Shown here: in pieces, positions 24,670 through 29,716 of the stretch | Numbering within the stretch: the first letter of the stretch is position 1 | Layout of the letters: every line of letters starts with the position of its first letter | DNA from: Cylindrodendrum hubeiense | Taxonomy: Eukaryota > Ascomycota > Sordariomycetes > Hypocreales > Nectriaceae | Reading direction: 5' to 3' | Assembly (NCBI GenBank): GCA_014621425.1 | Contig: JAANBB010000469.1 | Span: forward strand, 1-29,716 | DNA length: 29,716 nucleotides | Made by a program: the position numbers and the translations under genes | Notes under the pieces: model-generated | Told to the model about the DNA's origin: nothing | The model's database searches: none | What the model saw: the letters and a program-made list of their open reading frames with translations, nothing else

Positions 24670-25565
24670 ATGGCTAAAAGTAGGTCCAGCCAAAACACCA
24701 CGCGAGCACCAATTCCGATATCATCGCATTCCCTCACCACACACTCCCATGCCGCAATCACCTCTTGCTAACATGCAGCCACTTTAGACGCCCCCCTCGG
24801 CCTCGCTGGCCTCGTCCTGACGGCCGCCTCCATCGTCCTCCTACTCTTCATCATCCTCGCCGGCGTCAGCGACACGGCGCCCCTCAAGCTGACCTATTTC
24901 CTGCGCGCCGACACGGAGGGCATCACCGGCGCGCGCGACACCACCCAGTGGACCTTCTTCTACTTCTGCGGACGCGACAACAAGGACTGCAGCCACGCCC
25001 GTCCCGCACCCGCCTTTGGCCGCGCCTGGGACTCGAACCCCGACAATGCGCCCTCGCAGCTCGTAGGCGGCCATGGCGGCGACACCACGTCGACCAAGTT
25101 CTTCTACCTCTGGCGCTTTGCCTGGGTCATGATCCTCATTACCCTCTTCTTTGAGGTCCTGGCCTTTTTCTCCGGCTTTCTTGCCTGCTGTGGCCGTCTC
25201 GGCGCTGCCATCTCGGGCCTTGTCTCCCTCGTCGCCCTCTTTTTCTCCTCGGCCGCCATGTCCCTGATGACGTATGTCTTCCGTCCCCCAAATAAATTGA
25301 ACCACCACTAACTAACCTTCACAGTGCCACATTTGTCCTTGCTCGCGACGCCTTCCGCTCCGACAACCGCACCGCCCAGATCGGCACCTATGCCTTTGGT
25401 TTCGCCTGGGGCTCCTGGGCGGCTCTCTTCCTGGCCACCATGCTCTTCTGTATCGGGTTGCGCGGCGACAAGCGCTCTCCTGGCGGCCACTCGTGGGGTC
25501 GTCGCCGCCGTAGTGTTCGCAGCCACACTTACGATGGTCGCCGTGTCAAGGACGATTACTCCTAG
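24670..25565 (+). CDS. SUR7/PalI family four-TM membrane protein
   Basis: Three exons, 24670-24679, 24779-25271 and 25325-25565, encode 247 residues. Intron 1 (99 nt; GTAGGT donor, GCTAAC branch, CAG acceptor) follows a first exon of only ten bases (Met-Ala-Lys plus one base). Intron 2 (53 nt) has GTATGT and a CTAAC branch. Four hydrophobic helices lie near residues 11-33, 118-140, 148-166 and 189-212. The first outer loop carries CGRDNKDC (C67 and C74), the cysteine pair typical of claudin-like Sur7 proteins, and the GITGARDTTQW stretch usual in fungal members. The tail is basic (RRRRS). Relatives sit in the plasma membrane, at eisosome/MCC patches or in pH signalling; the exact role here cannot be told. 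It converges on the Pbs2 gene, leaving about 1.27 kb between stop codons. Confidence 0.93.
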
Positions 25566-26833
25566 CGTGGGACATCGTCCTTGGCCGCTGAGTCTGCTGG
25601 TCCCTGGTGTACGCCGGCGCTACCACGGGCGTCTGCCGTGGATGGCGCCGCTGCCGATAATGAGGATGTGGAGAGCAGTGTAAGCGAGAGAAGTGCAATT
25701 GGACTGTGTGATGTTTCTGTGGAAGAAATGTCCCTCGATGGCCCTAGCCCAGAGTCGTTGAGCCTGAGCGATCACGCCAGTAATTCCACCTTCGATACAT
25801 CCGCAGCAGTCGTAAACGGTACTGGTAGGGGAACATGAGGAGCCTAGTTGGCCACCCGACACCCTTAATCTATTCAGCCATGTAAATGTTATGCTGTCAG
25901 GGTGGAAATTGTGCATTGGTGGCCAGAGTATGGAGTTGGAGTCAACCATTGTCTAATAGTTTTATTACGAATTGTATGATATTAAAAATATCTCTCGCTA
26001 GGGTGTCAGACGTGTGCTTGTCTAACTTTAAGGATACGCTGTATGTTTGATGATGATAAGCCCTGCCAGCTGGCGTGACAGAGTGGACGCGCCTTGATAA
26101 AAACTACATAACTCAACAACTTTTCTCCATCATGTTGACCAAAATATTTTCACTTCAAGTATGTTAGATACCTATGTGAAATACAGTGACCAACGTCTCG
26201 CCATCAATCTCCTCTTTTACCGACACACCCGCTCACCCAACTCACACACGCCTCATCCAATGCAGTACTAAACAGAAGCCCGAAGTTGCCCTCAAAGCCT
26301 CTCTTTGCCGTCTCTTTGCCGTCATCATCATATATACATACTCCGAAAATACTCAAAAAAGCGACGTTCCCCCCTCCCATTCTGACCCAGGTTCCATTTC
26401 GTAAAAGTAACTAAAATAAAATAAAAATCCATCTTGTTTGTCCACCAGGGGGAATTCCCGTCTAAAAAGCCGTCCCAATGCGTGTACAGGGGCCATTTGT
26501 GCAACAAAAAGGAAGAACAGGAGGATGAAAAACAAAAAAAGAAAACGTGTAAGTGGGGGTCCCAGGTGGAATGATAACGAGATATTCCAACCTTGACGCT
26601 TGTTGTGATTGATGATGGATAGGGGGAAAACAAAGGAGACGCCAATCGTTGCCGTCCAATGCTGTGTGATGCTAGTGAGGAGGGTAAAAAAAACTCCGTA
26701 TTTTATGCCAACTAGATGCCCGCTCTGTTGGCATTGTTCAAGGGGATTCCAGTTCTGCCATGAGAATGTTGTCCACATAAGGGGACGCAGGAGAAAGGGG
26801 AGAGTGAGACATCTACACTTTTCTCGAGGTTCC
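25566..26833. other. Convergent intergenic region between the Sur7-type gene and pbs2
   Basis: No gene recognised. This stretch should contain the 3' UTRs and polyadenylation sites of two convergent genes. It is fairly AT-rich in the middle (about 25,950-26,450). Minus-strand frames upstream of 26,931 (for example 26353-26931) overlap the pbs2 3' end and look like chance frames. Confidence 0.55.
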
Positions 26834-28908
26834 TTAGAACGACACGGGTCCCGCCCCGATGAGCGGGCTTCCGATGGGGCTGACACTATCGAGTGGTGCA
26901 GCGTGCAATGCTGGCTGGGAGGGGCCACCATTGTCCAGGCCGTCCTTCGTGCGCTTCATTACGGTAACAACCCACTCAGCCACCTCGGAATCCTCTGTGG
27001 TTGAGCCTAGGTCGATCTTACCGACGGCGTCTGCGACCTTCTCGGCTTCCTCGCCTTCTTCGGCTTCCTCAGTGATGGTTGGGGGCTTAGTGAACTCGTT
27101 CAGCCAGGCGTGCTTCAGAAGCTGGGCGTATGTCGGGCGCTTCATAGGGATCTTGTGCAGACATGCCTTGACGAAGTCTTTGGAGGCGTCTGAGTAGCCC
27201 ACATCAGGCATGGGGGGTGCATCTCCCTCAACAATTGCCTGTACCACGGTGTTAATTATCATGGCAAATCACATATGAGAACAGGGATTAAAAGGGATGG
27301 TAGACGTACACTCAGCTGACTGAAGATGGTGGATGACACCTCAGGGGGGTAGGGGTATGCACCCTTGGCGCATTCGATAATGGTCAGTCCCAAGCTCCAT
27401 ACGTCGCTCTGAACGCTGTATGAACCATCAGTGCTGCCGGCTGCTGAGAATCCACCACCCGAGATTCTCTCAGGTGCCATGTAGCTCTGACATCCAATGT
27501 TTGTCCGAGCTTTGCTGGCAACAAGGTTGCCACTGACACCAAAGTCACAAATCTTGACTTGGCCGCGTGTGTTGATCAGAATATTTGTCGGCTTGACATC
27601 GCGGTGGATAATGTTATGTTCGTCCTTGAGTGACTTGAGTCCCATGACTGTTGAGTAAGTAATCTTTCGTAGCACATTCTCCGGGATGCCACCGCTATAT
27701 AGCTTGTCGATTGAACCGCCGTCCATGTGTTCAATGCAGATGTAAACGGCACCTTCCTGGAAGAAAGCTCCGTAAAATTCGATGATGTAGGGTGATACAC
27801 ACTCGTGCAGGATGACGAGTTCCTTCAAAATGGTTGTAAACTTGGCATCGTCAAGCTCTAAGCGCATCTCCTTCATAGCCATAATTACACCCGAAGTGCC
27901 GTCCGCGTTTCCTGTCGGGCTCTCCGTCGATTCCTCCGCGGGCCTAACTGGAGAGGGATCGGACCGACTGTGCTGAACCGGCAAAGGCTTCCCCGCTAGG
28001 CCTAGGCCAAACCGGGGGGCTCTTTGTTTTGCGTGCTTGACCTTGTAGACCGTTCCGTAGTTGCCCTTTCCTAACTCGGATATCACTTCCACTTCGTCTA
28101 GAGAGATGCTGAAGGTCTGGCCGTTGGCGAAGTTGACTCCCGTCCTGGTGATTGTGGCAGCGCCGTCAAACGTGACCCAACCCTTGTCGGTGTCAATGTA
28201 CTTTTTGAAGTCGTCCATCTTCGAACCGCGAGTGGACCCATTTGAATGCTGCTGTTCGGGCTTGTCTCCCGTCATGTCTGAGAGCTTCGGGGCGCCAGAT
28301 CGTCGCATGCCCGTAGGAGAAGGGGTGTTGCCTCCCATATCTGACAGTGACATGCCCATTCCGCCCATACCACCCATGCCGCCCATGCCGCCCATCTTCG
28401 CTCTCCGCTCACTCAGTGAGGGCTTTGGTATCGCAGGGGCGGATTTCGGGTGCATGGGGCTCGGTCGTTGCATATTCGGTGGCATATTGGGCAGGCGCAT
28501 ATTGGCCGGGAAGCCGTTCTGCATGCCACCTGTCGGAGACTGTCCCGCGGGCGAGGAGGGGCTCACAGGAGACATGCCCTTCTGTAGTCGCTGTTGGTGC
28601 AGTGCTCGTGCCTTGGCCATAATGCTGTTATCCATGGCGGCACCAGCACCGCCGGCGAGGCTGGACGTCTGCACAGGGTTTCTGGCCATACCCAGGAGCC
28701 CGAGGGCGGTAGAGTTGGGGTTCATGTTGCGGGGATCGGAAACGGATCGGAGCGAGGGGACTCGCTTGGGAAAGTCGTCAGGGCTGTCCGGGGATTCGAG
28801 CGGCGTGCTAGGTTCGGACGACTCCTCGGAGCCGGGAGACGCAGGCGTGAACAAGTCCCTGGATTCGGACGTTTCGTCCGGCGTGGCCGGAACGCTGTCG
28901 GAGCTCAT
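26834..28908 (-). CDS. pbs2: HOG-pathway MAP kinase kinase Pbs2 (PbsB/OS-5 type)
   Basis: Two exons, 28908-27310 and 27238-26834, encode about 667 residues; the 71-nt intron has a GTACGT donor and CAG acceptor and joins IFSQLS to AIVEGD. Residues 1-230 are Ser/Pro-rich, with a Met-Gly-Gly repeat near 172-186. The motif KKYIDTDKGWVTFDGAATITR then precedes the kinase domain, as in OS-5/PbsB. Kinase marks are the Gly loop GKGNYGTVY (about 280-288), the ATP-binding Lys in VIMAMKEM (346), HRDVKPTN (435-442), DFG (455-457) and the activation loop VASKARTNIGCQSYMAPER with S465 and T469 at the MAPKKK target positions. About 45 low-complexity residues sit between the Gly loop and the catalytic Lys. 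It phosphorylates Hog1-type MAP kinase in osmotic, oxidative and fungicide stress responses. The kinase motifs are complete. Confidence 0.96.
28366..28396. repeat. In-frame Met-Gly-Gly coding repeat in pbs2
   Basis: Nine-base units resembling CCCATGCCG on the plus strand repeat here; read on the minus strand they encode Met-Gly-Gly units in the N-terminal region of Pbs2. Expansion or loss of units keeps the frame, so length may differ between strains. Confidence 0.8.
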
Positions 28909-29716
28909 GGCGAAGAGAGTGTTTGGTGGAAGGTCGAAAGCGACTGCGGGGTGGGTAGAGATTTCGGAGGAGCAAAGACCATGAAATATGGCAGACTCAG
29001 ATATGTAAAATCAGGAGAGGGACGGAGCAAGGTCAACCCGGGATGTCGATCGGTAGACGGGCCGCGATCGATTCGATGCGCACGAGGAGAGCGATGAATG
29101 GGGATGGTGCGATTTTTGGAGCTAAAATGGACTCTCGCAGCGGGCGGTCTAGACTGTGGCCGGCGACAAGGGCCGTTAGGGAATGGAGGCCACGCTTCGA
29201 TGTTCTGATACTCTGATATCGGGCGGATGGCCTGAAACGGCGAGATGCGTGTTGAGTGGGTGTGGGTTCTTTCTTCCTACCGAGGTTGCAAAGCGAGGCT
29301 CAACCACATCGCCATTCAAGACGGTCACGAGAGGCAGAGGGCGACGGCGAGGTCGGCGAGGTCGAGTTTGGCTCGCGGGACTCAAGCGGCGTTGTCGGCG
29401 GGGGAGTGATTCGTACTAAAGTTGTGCGGTCGAGCTGGAACTGGGACAAGACGGTTAGGTACCGGACGGAGCAATTCGCATCAGCTTGGGAGCTTGGTGC
29501 GGGCGGTATCGTTGCCTCGTACCTCAGGGATCCAGGATGAGCTGCAGAAAGCCGCACGAGGCAATTGACTCGGGTATTGATGCGATGCGCGCCTCTGCGG
29601 TGATGCGGTGCGGTGCGATGCGGTGCTGCGATGCGGCGCCGCGACAGGGCGACGTACTTCGTAGGTAGCGAGGGTGGTGAGTTGCAGCGCGCTGGATGCG
29701 GGTGCGGGGTCGTGGC
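28909..29716. other. Region upstream of pbs2, no gene recognised
   Basis: This should contain the pbs2 promoter and 5' UTR. Short plus-strand frames show no family resemblance. GATGCGGTGC-like short repeats occur at about 29,600-29,640. The window ends before any neighbouring gene is seen. Confidence 0.5.

Overview
The window looks like nuclear DNA of a filamentous ascomycete, most likely a Sordariomycete and perhaps a member of the Hypocreales (placement is inference from protein style). The evidence is short spliceosomal introns of 53-108 nt with GTATGT-type donors and CTAAC-type branch points, GC-rich intergenic DNA with many microsatellites, and gene families typical of moulds: a Pbs2-type MAP kinase kinase, a UreA/Dur3 urea transporter, a Sur7/PalI protein, a LipB octanoyltransferase and a C2H2 regulator. 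I find six protein-coding genes and one tRNA gene.

Layout. (1) 1-4726: no gene recognised; GC-rich DNA with several short tandem repeats. (2) 4727-5854: a 1.1-kb stretch with no ATG on the + strand, leading into (3) a two-exon C2H2 zinc-finger transcription factor (5855-7306, +) with both fingers at its C-terminus, an FlbC-like layout. (4) 7307-13583: a long gene-poor stretch that becomes visibly more AT-rich near 12.3 kb. (5) A YtcJ-type amidohydrolase (13584-15221, +) and a three-exon urea transporter (17156-19315, +), with candidate GATA-factor sites upstream of both, then tRNA-Thr(AGT) (19660-19731, -). (6) 19732-21278: AT-rich, no gene recognised. (7) A LipB/LIP2 octanoyltransferase on the minus strand (21279-22332) whose reading frame is broken near a five-base homopolymer. 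(8) 22333-24669: a divergent intergenic region. (9) A three-exon Sur7/PalI four-TM protein (24670-25565, +), convergent with (10) the HOG-pathway MAP kinase kinase Pbs2 (26834-28908, -).

Most genes are independent core functions: nitrogen uptake, lipoylation, osmotic signalling, plasma-membrane domains and a probable developmental regulator. The only suggestive functional pair is amidohydrolase plus urea transporter. I see no CRISPR array, intact transposon or secondary-metabolite cluster. The most interesting signals are the ATG-free leader of the C2H2 gene and the frame break in the otherwise well-conserved octanoyltransferase gene.
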